In this document: in pieces, positions 26,699-35,037 of the stretch
Layout of the letters: each line of letters begins with the position of its first letter
Numbering within the stretch: the stretch's first letter is position 1
DNA from: an uncultured Acetobacterium sp.
GTDB taxonomy: Bacteria; Bacillota; Clostridia; Eubacteriales; Eubacteriaceae
Direction: 5' to 3'
Length of the DNA: 64,000 nt
NCBI RefSeq assembly: GCF_963664135.1
Contig: NZ_OY760905.1
Coordinates: forward strand, 3,250,736-3,314,735
Made by a program: the position numbers and the translations under genes
Notes under the pieces: generated by a model
What the model saw: the letters and a program-made list of their open reading frames with translations, nothing else
The model's database searches: none
What the model was told of the DNA's origin: nothing

Positions 26699-29338
26699 AT
26701 GAAACCATTAGGATTAAATGAAATCAGAGAGAAATTTTTAGTATTTTTTGAAGAAAAAGGACACTTGCGATTAAACAGCTTTCCCTTAGTACCGATTAAT
26801 GACAAGAGCTTGTTACTGGTCAACTCCGGGATGGCACCGCTAAAACCTTATTTTACCGGCGACGAAATTCCACCACGAAAACGGGTAACAACCTGTCAGA
26901 AATGTATTCGAACGCCGGATATTGAAAATGTTGGGAAGACCGCCCGACACGGAACATTTTTTGAAATGCTGGGAAATTTTTCGTTTGGCGATTATTTCAA
27001 AAAAGAAGCCATCCCCTGGGCTTGGGAATTTTGCACCGAGGTAATGGAAATACCAGAAGACAAGATTTGGATTTCAATTTATTTGGAAGATGATGAAGCT
27101 TTTGAAATCTGGAATCAGCAGGTCGGGATCCCGAAAGAACGGATTGTTCGTTTGGGTAAGGAAGACAATTTCTGGGAACATGGTTTAGGACCCTGTGGTC
27201 CCTGTTCTGAGCTTTATTTTGACCGTGGCGAGGAATATGGCTGTGACAGCCCTACCTGTGGTGTAGGTTGTGACTGTGACCGTTATGTCGAATTCTGGAA
27301 CCTGGTTTTCACCCAGTTTGATAAAGATGATTCGGGTCATTATAATCTTTTGCCTAACCCAAATATTGATACCGGGATGGGACTGGAACGACTTGCTGTT
27401 GTGATGCAGGGCGTGGGTACCATCTTCGAAATCGACACGGTCGGTCATGTGCTTAATTATATCTGTAAAAAAGCAGGCGTAAAATATGGTAATGATCCGG
27501 CCGATGATGTCTCCATTCGGGTCATTACCGACCACATCCGCAGTGTCACTTTTATGATTGCTGATGGTGTCATGCCAGGCAATGAAGGTCGGGGATACGT
27601 CTTAAGACGTCTGCTTCGTCGAGCGGTGCGCCATGGTAAGCTCCTGGGCATCAAAGACTTGTTTTTATTTGACGTCGCCAAAGAAGCCATTCGGGTTTCC
27701 CAGGATGCTTATCCTGAACTCCGAGAAAAACAGGATTTTATCCAGAAACTGATTCGCATCGAAGAAGAACGTTTTAAAGAAACCATTGACCAGGGGCTGG
27801 CGCTTTTAAATAAAGAACTGGATAAAATTATCGAAATGGAAGAAACGGTATTCCCTGGTGGGGGTGCCTTCAAGCTCTACGATACCTATGGTTTTCCCTA
27901 TGATCTAACCAAGGAAATTGTTGAAGAACGGGGACTGACCATTATTGCCGAAGAGTTTGAAAAAGAAATGCAGGCGCAACGCGATCGGGCCCGCCAGGAT
28001 CGGCTAAACAGCGATTTAGCAGTTTGGGCAGATGATCCATTTAACCCATTGGGTCCAGATGCGGTTAATACCTTTGTGGGCTATGACAATTTGGTATCAG
28101 AAGGAAATATCATCGGACTTTATGTCGATGGAAAACTGGTTGAAGAGGCTTATGAAGGCGATGAAGTCCTGGTTCTTTTGGATCAAACCTCTTTCTATGC
28201 CGAAAGCGGTGGTCAAACCGGAGATCATGGCATCATCCAAAAGGGTGATGGGGTCATTGAAGTCAAGGATTGTAAAAAAGGTAGCCTCAGTCGTCATATT
28301 CACTCTGGGATTGTAAAATCAGGTAATTTCAAAGTCGGTGAAACGGTAATTACCGAAGTTAACAAAGAATTAAGAGAGGCCGTACAACGAAATCACACTT
28401 CTACCCATTTGCTTCATAAAGCCCTGAAACAGGTTTTAGGTGATCATGTCGAACAAGCGGGCTCATTTGTGTCACCAGATCGCTTGCGTTTTGACTTTAA
28501 CCATTTCCAGGCGATGACTCGAGCGGAAAAACGTCAGGTCGAAGATATTGTTAATGCGGCTGTTTTAGAAGCCTATGATGTATCAATATTTGAAACGAAT
28601 ATTGATAAAGCCAAAGAATTTGGGGCAACTGCATTATTTGGAGAAAAATACGGTGAAATTGTCCGGGTTGTCAAAGTTGGCGACTTTAGCACCGAACTTT
28701 GCGGCGGCTGTCATATCAGCAATTCTTCAAAAGTTGGCTTGTTTAAAATCATCAGCGAGGGCGGTGTGGCTGCCGGGGTTCGTCGGATTGAAGCGGCAAC
28801 TGGTTTTAATGCCCTTCATCTGGTCGAAAAAATGGATGATACCCTGGTCGATGTGTCAAACCTGATGAAAACAAATCCAGATCAATTGCTGGAAAAAGTG
28901 ACTGAATTAAACGAAATCAATAAACAGAAGGAACGGACCATTGCCCAACTTAAACAAAAATCGGCAGGAAATGCTATTATGGAAATCCATCAGAAAATGG
29001 TCCTGATTAATGGCATCCAGGTGACCATTGCCGAAGTCGAAAAAATGCCGATGGAAGAACTACGAACCCTGGGTGATTTACTTAAAGATCGGATGGGGTC
29101 AGGGGTTGTCCTGCTGGGAAGTGTGCTTGATGACAAGGTTAATTTTGTTGCAACTGCCACTCCAGATATTGTCAAACGTGGCTTCCACGCTGGTAAAGTC
29201 ATTAAGGAAGTGGCGACGGTAGCCGGCGGAGGTGGCGGTGGACGTCCAGATATGGCGCAAGCTGGGGGAAAACTTCCTGAAAAACTGGCAGAATCCCTTG
29301 CAAAGGGAGAGACATGCATTCAGGAGCAGTTGAATTAA
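26699..29338 (+). CDS. alaS: Alanine--tRNA ligase
   Basis: An 879-residue class II synthetase. The N-terminal catalytic core begins LGLNEIREKFLVFFEEKGH with motif 1-2 sequences (RVTTCQKCIRTPDIENVGKT, RHGTFFEMLGNFSFGDYFK). The editing domain has the zinc motifs HTSTH (H566, H570) and C668/H672 (CGGCH). The C-terminal C-Ala/DHHA1 domain ends with VAGGGGGGRPDMAQAGGK. Controlled by the T-box upstream. AAAGGAG precedes the ATG. Confidence 0.98.
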   Translation: MKPLGLNEIREKFLVFFEEKGHLRLNSFPLVPINDKSLLLVNSGMAPLKPYFTGDEIPPRKRVTTCQKCIRTPDIENVGKTARHGTFFEMLGNFSFGDYFKKEAIPWAWEFCTEVMEIPEDKIWISIYLEDDEAFEIWNQQVGIPKERIVRLGKEDNFWEHGLGPCGPCSELYFDRGEEYGCDSPTCGVGCDCDRYVEFWNLVFTQFDKDDSGHYNLLPNPNIDTGMGLERLAVVMQGVGTIFEIDTVGHVLNYICKKAGVKYGNDPADDVSIRVITDHIRSVTFMIADGVMPGNEGRGYVLRRLLRRAVRHGKLLGIKDLFLFDVAKEAIRVSQDAYPELREKQDFIQKLIRIEEERFKETIDQGLALLNKELDKIIEMEETVFPGGGAFKLYDTYGFPYDLTKEIVEERGLTIIAEEFEKEMQAQRDRARQDRLNSDLAVWADDPFNPLGPDAVNTFVGYDNLVSEGNIIGLYVDGKLVEEAYEGDEVLVLLDQTSFYAESGGQTGDHGIIQKGDGVIEVKDCKKGSLSRHIHSGIVKSGNFKVGETVITEVNKELREAVQRNHTSTHLLHKALKQVLGDHVEQAGSFVSPDRLRFDFNHFQAMTRAEKRQVEDIVNAAVLEAYDVSIFETNIDKAKEFGATALFGEKYGEIVRVVKVGDFSTELCGGCHISNSSKVGLFKIISEGGVAAGVRRIEAATGFNALHLVEKMDDTLVDVSNLMKTNPDQLLEKVTELNEINKQKERTIAQLKQKSAGNAIMEIHQKMVLINGIQVTIAEVEKMPMEELRTLGDLLKDRMGSGVVLLGSVLDDKVNFVATATPDIVKRGFHAGKVIKEVATVAGGGGGGRPDMAQAGGKLPEKLAESLAKGETCIQEQLN

Positions 29339-29372
29339 TTTATTAAGAAAAAGAAAAATTATCGCATTTGAC

Positions 29373-29401
29373 TTGTCTTTTCTTTGGCTTTGGGGTAAAA
29401 T
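29373..29401 (+). promoter_or_regulatory. Promoter candidate for ireB
   Basis: TTGTCT and TAAAAT are 17 bases apart in the 91-base gap between alaS and ireB, giving a short leader. Confidence 0.5.
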
Positions 29402-29429
29402 GATATAAATTGATTGTGAAGGAGGTCAG

Positions 29430-29702
29430 ATGACAATGGGAGAAAATACGGTGATTGATCGAGGAACCATTATGTTTGAGGTCGATAGCGAAAAGTCTCA
29501 GAAGATCGACGAAGTGATGCGAAATGTACATAAGGCTCTAGTTGAAAAAGGGTATAACCCCGTCAATCAAATTGTAGGTTATGTCATGTCAGGAGATCCG
29601 ACCTATATCACAAGTCACAGAGAAGCGCGAAACGCCATACAGAAAATTGAACGGGATGAGTTACTCGAAGAACTTGTACGACGTTACTTGAAAAGTATTT
29701 AG
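29430..29702 (+). CDS. ireB: IreB family regulatory phosphoprotein (UPF0297)
   Basis: A 90-residue protein with the highly conserved core [41 protein letters not shown] and [13 protein letters not shown]. In Enterococcus the orthologue is phosphorylated by the PASTA kinase IreK and affects cephalosporin resistance. alaS-ireB-ruvX-DUF1292 is a standard Firmicutes gene block; here an aldo/keto reductase gene is inserted. ATG at 29430 or 29436 both fit the GGAGG at 29421. Confidence 0.92.
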   Translation: MTMGENTVIDRGTIMFEVDSEKSQKIDEVMRNVHKALVEKGYNPVNQIVGYVMSGDPTYITSHREARNAIQKIERDELLEELVRRYLKSI

Positions 29703-29716
29703 TAGGCTGATAAATT

Positions 29717-29745
29717 GGGGCTGTCTCAACCGAGGCAGTCCTATT
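29717..29745 (+). terminator. Terminator after ireB
   Basis: GGGCTGTCTC (29718-29727) pairs with GAGGCAGTCC (29732-29741) over ten positions, two of them G-U, with the tetraloop AACC and then TATTTTAG. The T tract is modest. Confidence 0.65.
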
Positions 29746-29828
29746 TTAGTTTTAGCCTGGTGAATTTAGGTTAAGTTATTCAGGTAAAGATTGAAGAACG
29801 ATTTTTACGGTTAGGAAACCAAAGGAAG

Positions 29829-30773
29829 ATGAAAATAAATACGCTGGGGAACACCGGTATTCAGGTATCCCGAATGTGCTTTGGTAGTTTAACCATTGGG
29901 CCCATGCAAAAGAACAAAACCCTTTTAGAAAGCCGGGAAATCATCGCTTGCGCGTTGGATCATGGCGTCACCTTTTTTGATACCGCTGATTTATACAACA
30001 ATTATGATCACCTTCGTCAGGCTATCCAGATGCAAAAGGATGTGGTCATCGCCACAAAATCCTATGATTACACAGCTGAAGGGGTAATAAAAAGCTTAAA
30101 TCGGGCGCTAGCTGAACTGGATCGGGATTATGTGGATCTTTACCTGCTTCACGAGCAGGAGAGTGATAAAACCATTGAAGGTCACTGGGAAGCCATTGAA
30201 GCACTGATTAAACAGAAAAAGGCCGGTAAAGTCAGAGCCATCGGCATTTCAACGCATCGGGTGGAAGGGGTTTACGGAGCAAATCGCTTTGCTGAATTGG
30301 ATGTGATCCATCCGTTGATTAATTTAACCGGCATTGGCATTGAAGATGGAACCGCTCAGGAAATGGTCACCGCCATTCATGCCGCCAAGCAATATGGAAA
30401 AGGTATTTATGGGATGAAACCACTGGGTGGTGGAAATCTGCTGGCGCAAAAACAGGCAAGTTTTGAGTATGTATTGGGACTGAACGATCTGGATGCCATC
30501 GCTATTGGTGTTCAATCGGTTGATGAAGTGTTATACAATGTCAAAAAATTCAATGGTGATGCGATTCCAGTAGAACTGGAAACAGTCGTGTCCTCTGCCA
30601 AAAAGATATTGCACATCAGTGACTGGTGTACCGGTTGTGGTGCCTGCATCAAGCGCTGTCATCAGAAGGCGCTGGCGTTAGTTGATGGAAAAGCCAGCGT
30701 TGATCAATCGAAATGCGTGCTTTGCTGTTATTGTAGCTCCGCCTGCAAAGATTTTTGTATTAAAGTGATTTAA
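29829..30773 (+). CDS. Aldo/keto reductase with C-terminal 2[4Fe-4S] ferredoxin domain
   Basis: A 314-residue protein. Residues 1-255 form an aldo/keto reductase barrel (LGNTGIQVSRMCFGSLTIGP, FDTADLYNNY, DYVDLYLLHEQESD, IGISTHRVEGV, GMKPLGGGNLL). The last 55 residues hold two CX2CX2CX3C motifs (CTGCGACIKRC and CVLCCYCSSAC), which would bind two [4Fe-4S] clusters. Such fusions are common in anaerobes, and electrons probably flow between ferredoxin and a carbonyl substrate; the substrate is unknown. It sits between the terminator after ireB and ruvX, breaking the usual order. Confidence 0.88.
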   Translation: MKINTLGNTGIQVSRMCFGSLTIGPMQKNKTLLESREIIACALDHGVTFFDTADLYNNYDHLRQAIQMQKDVVIATKSYDYTAEGVIKSLNRALAELDRDYVDLYLLHEQESDKTIEGHWEAIEALIKQKKAGKVRAIGISTHRVEGVYGANRFAELDVIHPLINLTGIGIEDGTAQEMVTAIHAAKQYGKGIYGMKPLGGGNLLAQKQASFEYVLGLNDLDAIAIGVQSVDEVLYNVKKFNGDAIPVELETVVSSAKKILHISDWCTGCGACIKRCHQKALALVDGKASVDQSKCVLCCYCSSACKDFCIKVI

Positions 30774-30803
30774 TACAAACATAACAAATAGATGGGATAA
30801 TGA

Positions 30804-31220
30804 ATGGAAAGAATTTTAGGAATTGATGTTGGCGATAAACGAATTGGGGTTGCAGTGACGGACCCTTTACAAATTACGGCACAGGGAGTGATGACGCTCA
30901 AGCGCAAGACCCGGGACGATGATTTAGCAGCATTTCAGGAACTCATCGCAAAATATGAGATAAAAAAAGTGGTGGCCGGATTGCCGCTGAACATGGACGG
31001 TTCAGAATCCGCTCAAACCCGAAAAACAGTGAATTTCTGTCAATTTATTAAGAAACGGTTGAACATTGAAATCATCTATATTGATGAACGATTGACCTCA
31101 GCCTGGTCTGAAAAAGTATTGATCGAAGGGAATGTTTCCCGGGAGAACCGTAAAGATTATATTGATATGCTGGCAGCCCAGATCATTCTCCAATCCTATA
31201 TGGATCGGGCTGTTAAATAA
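30804..31220 (+). CDS. ruvX: Holliday junction resolvase-like YqgF/RuvX
   Basis: A 138-residue RNase H-fold nuclease beginning ILGIDVGDKRIGVAVTDP, with GLPLNMDGSESAQTRKT, YIDERLTSAWSE and the catalytic aspartate region RKDYIDMLAAQIILQ. The family has been linked to 16S rRNA 5' processing and to Holliday junction resolution. Placed in the alaS-ireB-ruvX-DUF1292 block. Confidence 0.93.
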   Translation: MERILGIDVGDKRIGVAVTDPLQITAQGVMTLKRKTRDDDLAAFQELIAKYEIKKVVAGLPLNMDGSESAQTRKTVNFCQFIKKRLNIEIIYIDERLTSAWSEKVLIEGNVSRENRKDYIDMLAAQIILQSYMDRAVK

Positions 31221-31224
31221 AAGA

Positions 31225-31243
31225 AATTCATAATTTATGAATT
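31225..31243 (+). promoter_or_regulatory. Palindrome before the DUF1292 gene
   Basis: AATTCATAA and TTATGAATT form a perfect inverted repeat around one T, directly after ruvX. A TATAAT at 31261-31266 lies 17 bases downstream, so the palindrome overlaps the place of a -35 element and could be an operator. AT-rich composition lowers the significance. Confidence 0.35.
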
Positions 31244-31275
31244 CTTTAAGCATCAAAAGGTATAATCATAAGATT

Positions 31276-31602
31276 ATGAGCGAAAAAAATAAAATTGAAA
31301 GAGAAGTTGATATGGAAGAAAAAATAATGTTAGTAGATGACACCGGTGTTGAAAGAGAATTTGATTTAGTCGTGAGTTTTGATATTGAAGATAAAACCTA
31401 TGTGTTGTTATCAGAAAATGAAGAAAGTGACGACGTGTTCCCATTTGTTGTAACTGAAGATGAAGATGGGGAAGTTTTAATGCCAGTAGAAGATGAAGCT
31501 GAGTTTGAACTCGTTGCAGCTGCCTATGATGAAATTATGGACGCTGAAGATTACGAAGATGAAGAAGACGAGGAAGACGAAGATGAAGGTGAAACTAAGT
31601 AA
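31276..31602 (+). CDS. DUF1292 family protein
   Basis: A very acidic protein of about 96-108 residues (VDDTGVEREFDLVVSFDIEDKTYVLLSENEESDDVFPFVV), typical of the YrzB/DUF1292 family encoded next to ruvX. The tail is almost only Asp and Glu (AEDYEDEEDEEDEDEG). Two starts are possible: ATG 31276 or ATG 31312, the latter beginning MEEKIMLVDD, which resembles family members more. Function unknown. The end overlaps the sfsA start by 20 bases. Confidence 0.82.
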   Translation: MSEKNKIEREVDMEEKIMLVDDTGVEREFDLVVSFDIEDKTYVLLSENEESDDVFPFVVTEDEDGEVLMPVEDEAEFELVAAAYDEIMDAEDYEDEEDEEDEDEGETK

Positions 31603-32293
31603 GTATCCATTAGTTAATGGGATATTTCTTAGCAGACCGAATCGTTTTATTGCAAAAGTAATGATTAACCAGGAAGAGATTGCCGCTCATGTGCCCAATA
31701 CCGGTCGCATGAGTGAGCTTCTTGTTCCAGGGGTTCGAGCTATGTTGGCATGGAATCCGGCCCCCCATCGGAAAACCGAATATACCTTGATTCTAGTTGA
31801 AAAAAATCAGCGATGGGTATCGGTCAATTCGATGTTGGCAAATCAGGTTGCTTACGAATTTTTAAAAAATCAAGCGGATGTTTTAGAGCTAAAACAAGAA
31901 GTTACCTATGGGAATAGTCGTTTCGACCTGGCCTGTTATCGTGGCGAAAAATATGCCTATTATGAGGTAAAAAGTGTCAACCTGGTAGTTAATGAGATTG
32001 CTATGTTTCCTGACGCACCAACAGAGCGAGGGTCCAAGCATCTGGCCGAATTAATTAAAGCTCAACAAGAAGACTATCATTGCGGGGTTATTTTTGTTGT
32101 GCAACGCAGTGATGCGAAATCGTTTCAACCGAATCAAGAAATGGATCCAAAATTTTCTCGTTTATTGGGTCAATGTCATAGTCTGGGAATAGAGATCCGT
32201 GCGCTTTCCTGTGATATTGATGGAGTAAACATAGAAATAATCAGTGAGTTGCCTGTAACTGTTTTATCAGAACAGACGAAAAAAGAGGTGTGA
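31583..32293 (+). CDS. sfsA: SfsA family DNA/RNA nuclease-like protein
   Basis: A 236-residue protein with family motifs YPLVNGIFLSRPNRFIAKV, AHVPNTGRMSELLVPG, GNSRFDLACYRGEKYAYYEVKSVNLV and the C-terminal PDAPTERGSKHLAEL. The central GNSRFD...YYEVKS pattern matches a PD-(D/E)XK nuclease fold. The E. coli founding member was described as a sugar-fermentation stimulation protein; the true role is uncertain. The ATG at 31583 is inside the DUF1292 gene, with AGGAAG seven bases upstream; the frame open further left is the out-of-frame shadow of that acidic gene. Confidence 0.88.
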   Translation: MKVKLSKYPLVNGIFLSRPNRFIAKVMINQEEIAAHVPNTGRMSELLVPGVRAMLAWNPAPHRKTEYTLILVEKNQRWVSVNSMLANQVAYEFLKNQADVLELKQEVTYGNSRFDLACYRGEKYAYYEVKSVNLVVNEIAMFPDAPTERGSKHLAELIKAQQEDYHCGVIFVVQRSDAKSFQPNQEMDPKFSRLLGQCHSLGIEIRALSCDIDGVNIEIISELPVTVLSEQTKKEV

Positions 32294-32298
32294 CAGCC

Positions 32299-32748
32299 AT
32301 GAATAACGAAAATCAAATTGTGGATGCACTCAGAAAAAGAGGGAACAAAGTAACACCTCAACGTCTGGTTACAATAGAGGTTCTGATGACCTTGGGACAG
32401 CAGCACTTTAGTGTTGAAGAATTATTCCAGGGTGTTAAACAACGCAATCCTGAGGTGGGAATGTCGACCATTTATCGAACGGTGCAAATATTAGAAGAAA
32501 TGGGACTCATTACCAAACGTAATTTTGATGATGGTTTTGCTCGGTACGAACTCTGCGAGTTGGATGAAAAACACTGGCATCATCACTTGATTTGTGTAAA
32601 ATGCGGAAAGGTTATCGAAATGCAAGACGATTTCCTCGAAGCCCTTGAAAAAGAAATAGAAGAAAAGAAAGATTTTATTATAATCAATCACGAACTTAAG
32701 GTGTACGGATACTGTTCGGATTGCTATGGAATAACGAAAGGAGAATAA
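32299..32748 (+). CDS. Fur family metal-dependent regulator
   Basis: A 149-residue winged-helix regulator: KRGNKVTPQRLVTIEVLM and EVGMSTIYRTVQILEEMGLI form the DNA-binding domain; the dimer domain has KHWHHHLICVKCGKVIEM and a second CX2C (YCSDC), the structural zinc site. The histidine-rich HWHHH stretch resembles iron-sensing Fur more than PerR, but this cannot be settled by eye. The ATG at 32299 follows GAGGTG at nine bases. The RNase J gene starts two bases after the stop. Confidence 0.88.
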   Translation: MNNENQIVDALRKRGNKVTPQRLVTIEVLMTLGQQHFSVEELFQGVKQRNPEVGMSTIYRTVQILEEMGLITKRNFDDGFARYELCELDEKHWHHHLICVKCGKVIEMQDDFLEALEKEIEEKKDFIIINHELKVYGYCSDCYGITKGE

Positions 32749-32749
32749 T

Positions 32750-34489
32750 TTGACTGAAAACAACAACATAATAGCGTCGGGAGCCCAACGATTGGAGGGC
32801 CGATCACGATCGAGACGAAAACCGCAGGCTCAAAAGAACAAAGATAAACTGAGGTTGATACCATTGGGAGGTTTAGGTGAAATCGGAAAAAACCTGACGG
32901 TATTTGAATACAAGGATGATATTATTCTTGTGGATTGCGGCCTGAAGTTTCCAGATGACGACATGTTTGGAATTGACATTGTCTTACCTGATTTCAATTA
33001 TATTTTGGAAAATCAGGATAAGGTAAAAGGCGTTGTCATTACCCATGGTCATGAAGATCACATTGGGGGGCTGGTATATCTGCTCAAAAAGATAAACATC
33101 CCCATCTATGCGACCAAATTCACCATGGGGCTCATCGACAAGAAACTCAAAGAACATGGTTTGTTAACTAAAACCACCCGGGTGATTGTGAAACCAAAAG
33201 AGCGGATTGACATTGGTGAATTCAATGTTGAGTTTATTCGGGTTAACCATAGCATCGCCGATGCCGTGGGATTATGCATTAAATGTGTGGCCGCAACGGT
33301 TGTCCACACTGGCGATTTTAAAATAGACTATCATCCAATTGGTGGAGAAGTAATCGACTTGCAGCGGTTTGCCAAAATTGGATCGCAGGGTGTTGATCTA
33401 CTGATGTCAGACAGCACTAACGTGGAGGGGGCTGGTTTTACCCCATCTGAAAGTACCGTGGGACCAACCCTCTATAACTTATTCAGAGGTGCCAAAGGAC
33501 GGATCATTGTGACCACTTTTGCTTCAAATGTGCATCGGCTGCAGCAGGTAATTGATGCAGCAGTTGAATATAATCGCAAGGTTATTATTTGTGGACGTAG
33601 CATGGAAAACGTTAGCGAAGTCGCCATGGATCTCGGGTATTTGAAAGTACCGGCTAATTTATTAGTTCAATTAAAGGATATTAAAAACTATAAAGATAAA
33701 GAATTAGTGATCATTACCACTGGAAGTCAGGGCGAACCCATGGCGGCTTTAGGGCGAATGGCACTAGGTGAGCACCGTCACCTGACGATTAAAAAAGAAG
33801 ACATGGTCATCATTTCAGCATCGCCAGTACCGGGTAATGAAAAAATGGTTTCCGAAGTCATTAATAAGCTTGTAGAATTGGGATCAGACGTTGTTTATGG
33901 ACGTTTTGCTGAAATCCATGTTTCCGGCCATGCCAGACAGGAAGAACTGAAGTTGATGATCACACTGGTCAAACCAAAACATTTTCTTCCTGTTCATGGG
34001 GAAAGTCGAATGCTGATGCAGCATGCCGAGCTTGCTCATAATGTCGGCATGAATAAAGATAGGACTTTTATCATTGAAAATGGAAATATTCTGGAAATTG
34101 ATAAGCGAACTGTTCAGGTAGTCGGCAAAACCCAGGCCGAACCAGTGCTAGTGGATGGTTTAGGGGTTGGGGATATTGGGAACATTGTCCTCAATGATCG
34201 GAAACGGTTATCAGAAGACGGTCTCTTTATAGTGGTTTGTACCATGCATAAAGGCAAAGCGATTTCAGGTCCAGATATTATTTCTCGGGGCTTTGTTTAT
34301 GTGAGAGAATCAGAAGAACTCATCAACAATGCCCGAGAAGAAGTAAAAAAAGCCTTGATATCCTGTGAAGAAAAGGGTATTATCGATTGGAATTCCATTA
34401 AAAATGTAATTCGGGAAAGTCTGTTCAAATACCTGTATGAAAAAACCCAAAGAAAACCAATGATACTGCCCATCTTGATGGAAGTATAG
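32750..34489 (+). CDS. rnjA: Ribonuclease J
   Basis: Metallo-beta-lactamase/beta-CASP RNase of 579 residues with endo- and 5' exonuclease activity in mRNA decay. The metal motif HGHEDH is at residues 99-104; VHTGDFKIDYHPIGG, SDSTNVEGAGFTPSES and VSGHARQEELKLMI (beta-CASP motif) follow. The basic N-terminal extension (RSRSRRKPQAQKNKDK) is typical of clostridial RNase J. The start is TTG, placed seven bases after AAAGGAGA. Directly coupled to the Fur-family gene. Confidence 0.95.
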   Translation: MTENNNIIASGAQRLEGRSRSRRKPQAQKNKDKLRLIPLGGLGEIGKNLTVFEYKDDIILVDCGLKFPDDDMFGIDIVLPDFNYILENQDKVKGVVITHGHEDHIGGLVYLLKKINIPIYATKFTMGLIDKKLKEHGLLTKTTRVIVKPKERIDIGEFNVEFIRVNHSIADAVGLCIKCVAATVVHTGDFKIDYHPIGGEVIDLQRFAKIGSQGVDLLMSDSTNVEGAGFTPSESTVGPTLYNLFRGAKGRIIVTTFASNVHRLQQVIDAAVEYNRKVIICGRSMENVSEVAMDLGYLKVPANLLVQLKDIKNYKDKELVIITTGSQGEPMAALGRMALGEHRHLTIKKEDMVIISASPVPGNEKMVSEVINKLVELGSDVVYGRFAEIHVSGHARQEELKLMITLVKPKHFLPVHGESRMLMQHAELAHNVGMNKDRTFIIENGNILEIDKRTVQVVGKTQAEPVLVDGLGVGDIGNIVLNDRKRLSEDGLFIVVCTMHKGKAISGPDIISRGFVYVRESEELINNAREEVKKALISCEEKGIIDWNSIKNVIRESLFKYLYEKTQRKPMILPILMEV

Positions 34490-34501
34490 ATTTTCAACAT
34501 T

Positions 34502-34536
34502 AGGCTGATGCAAACTCATTGTTTTAGCATTCGCCT
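34502..34536 (+). promoter_or_regulatory. Interrupted inverted repeat before ylbF
   Basis: AGGC-TG-ATGC (34502-34511) pairs with GCAT-TC-GCCT (34527-34536) as two four-base stems with a 2x2 internal loop and a 15-base loop. No T tract follows, so it is not an evident terminator. Possible leader structure. Confidence 0.25.
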
Positions 34537-34564
34537 GAAATATTTATAAAAATAGGAGTTTAGC

Positions 34565-34933
34565 ATGAACGTATATGATGAAGCCAATAGTTTGGCAAAA
34601 GCACTCAAGGAATCCACTGAATACAAGAATTTTTTAGCCGCTAAAGAAAAACTGGAACAAGATCCGGAAAAGTATGAAATGGCCAAGGATTATATGCGTA
34701 AGCAAATGGAAATTCAATCCTTCCAAATGTTGGGAAATGAGCTTTCCGAGGAACAGATTACTTCCTATAATGCCATTGCCAACACGATTATGGGGATCCC
34801 TGAAATCGCCGAATTTTTTCAGGCCCAAATGTATTTTTCAGTCATTTTCCAGGACATCACCGATATCATGGCAAAAGCAGTTGACTTGGATATGGGTCTT
34901 TTTGACTCAGAAGAAGAAGGCTGTGGGGCTTAA
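34565..34933 (+). CDS. YlbF/YmcA family protein
   Basis: A 122-residue all-helical protein (MNVYDEANSLAKALKESTEYKNFLAAKEKL, then MGIPEIAEFFQAQMYFSVIFQDITDIMAKAVDL), matching the YlbF/YmcA (DUF964) family. In Bacillus YlbF, YmcA and YaaT form a complex that binds RNase Y and affects mRNA maturation. Finding it next to RNase J is consistent with a role in RNA turnover, but this is inference. A terminator follows. Confidence 0.82.
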   Translation: MNVYDEANSLAKALKESTEYKNFLAAKEKLEQDPEKYEMAKDYMRKQMEIQSFQMLGNELSEEQITSYNAIANTIMGIPEIAEFFQAQMYFSVIFQDITDIMAKAVDLDMGLFDSEEEGCGA

Positions 34934-34959
34934 ACATCCATTCAAATAGTAACGATTCG

Positions 34960-35005
34960 AAAAGAATATAGGTGCCCACCTCTATCGCGGTCCTATATTC
35001 TTTTT
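34960..35005 (+). terminator. Terminator after ylbF
   Basis: AAAAGAATATAGG and CCTATATTCTTTT form a perfect 13-base stem around a 19-base loop; the 3' arm continues into a run of T. Confidence 0.8.
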
Positions 35006-35037
35006 ATGGTTTTAAATAAACGGAAAGAAGGTGAAGT

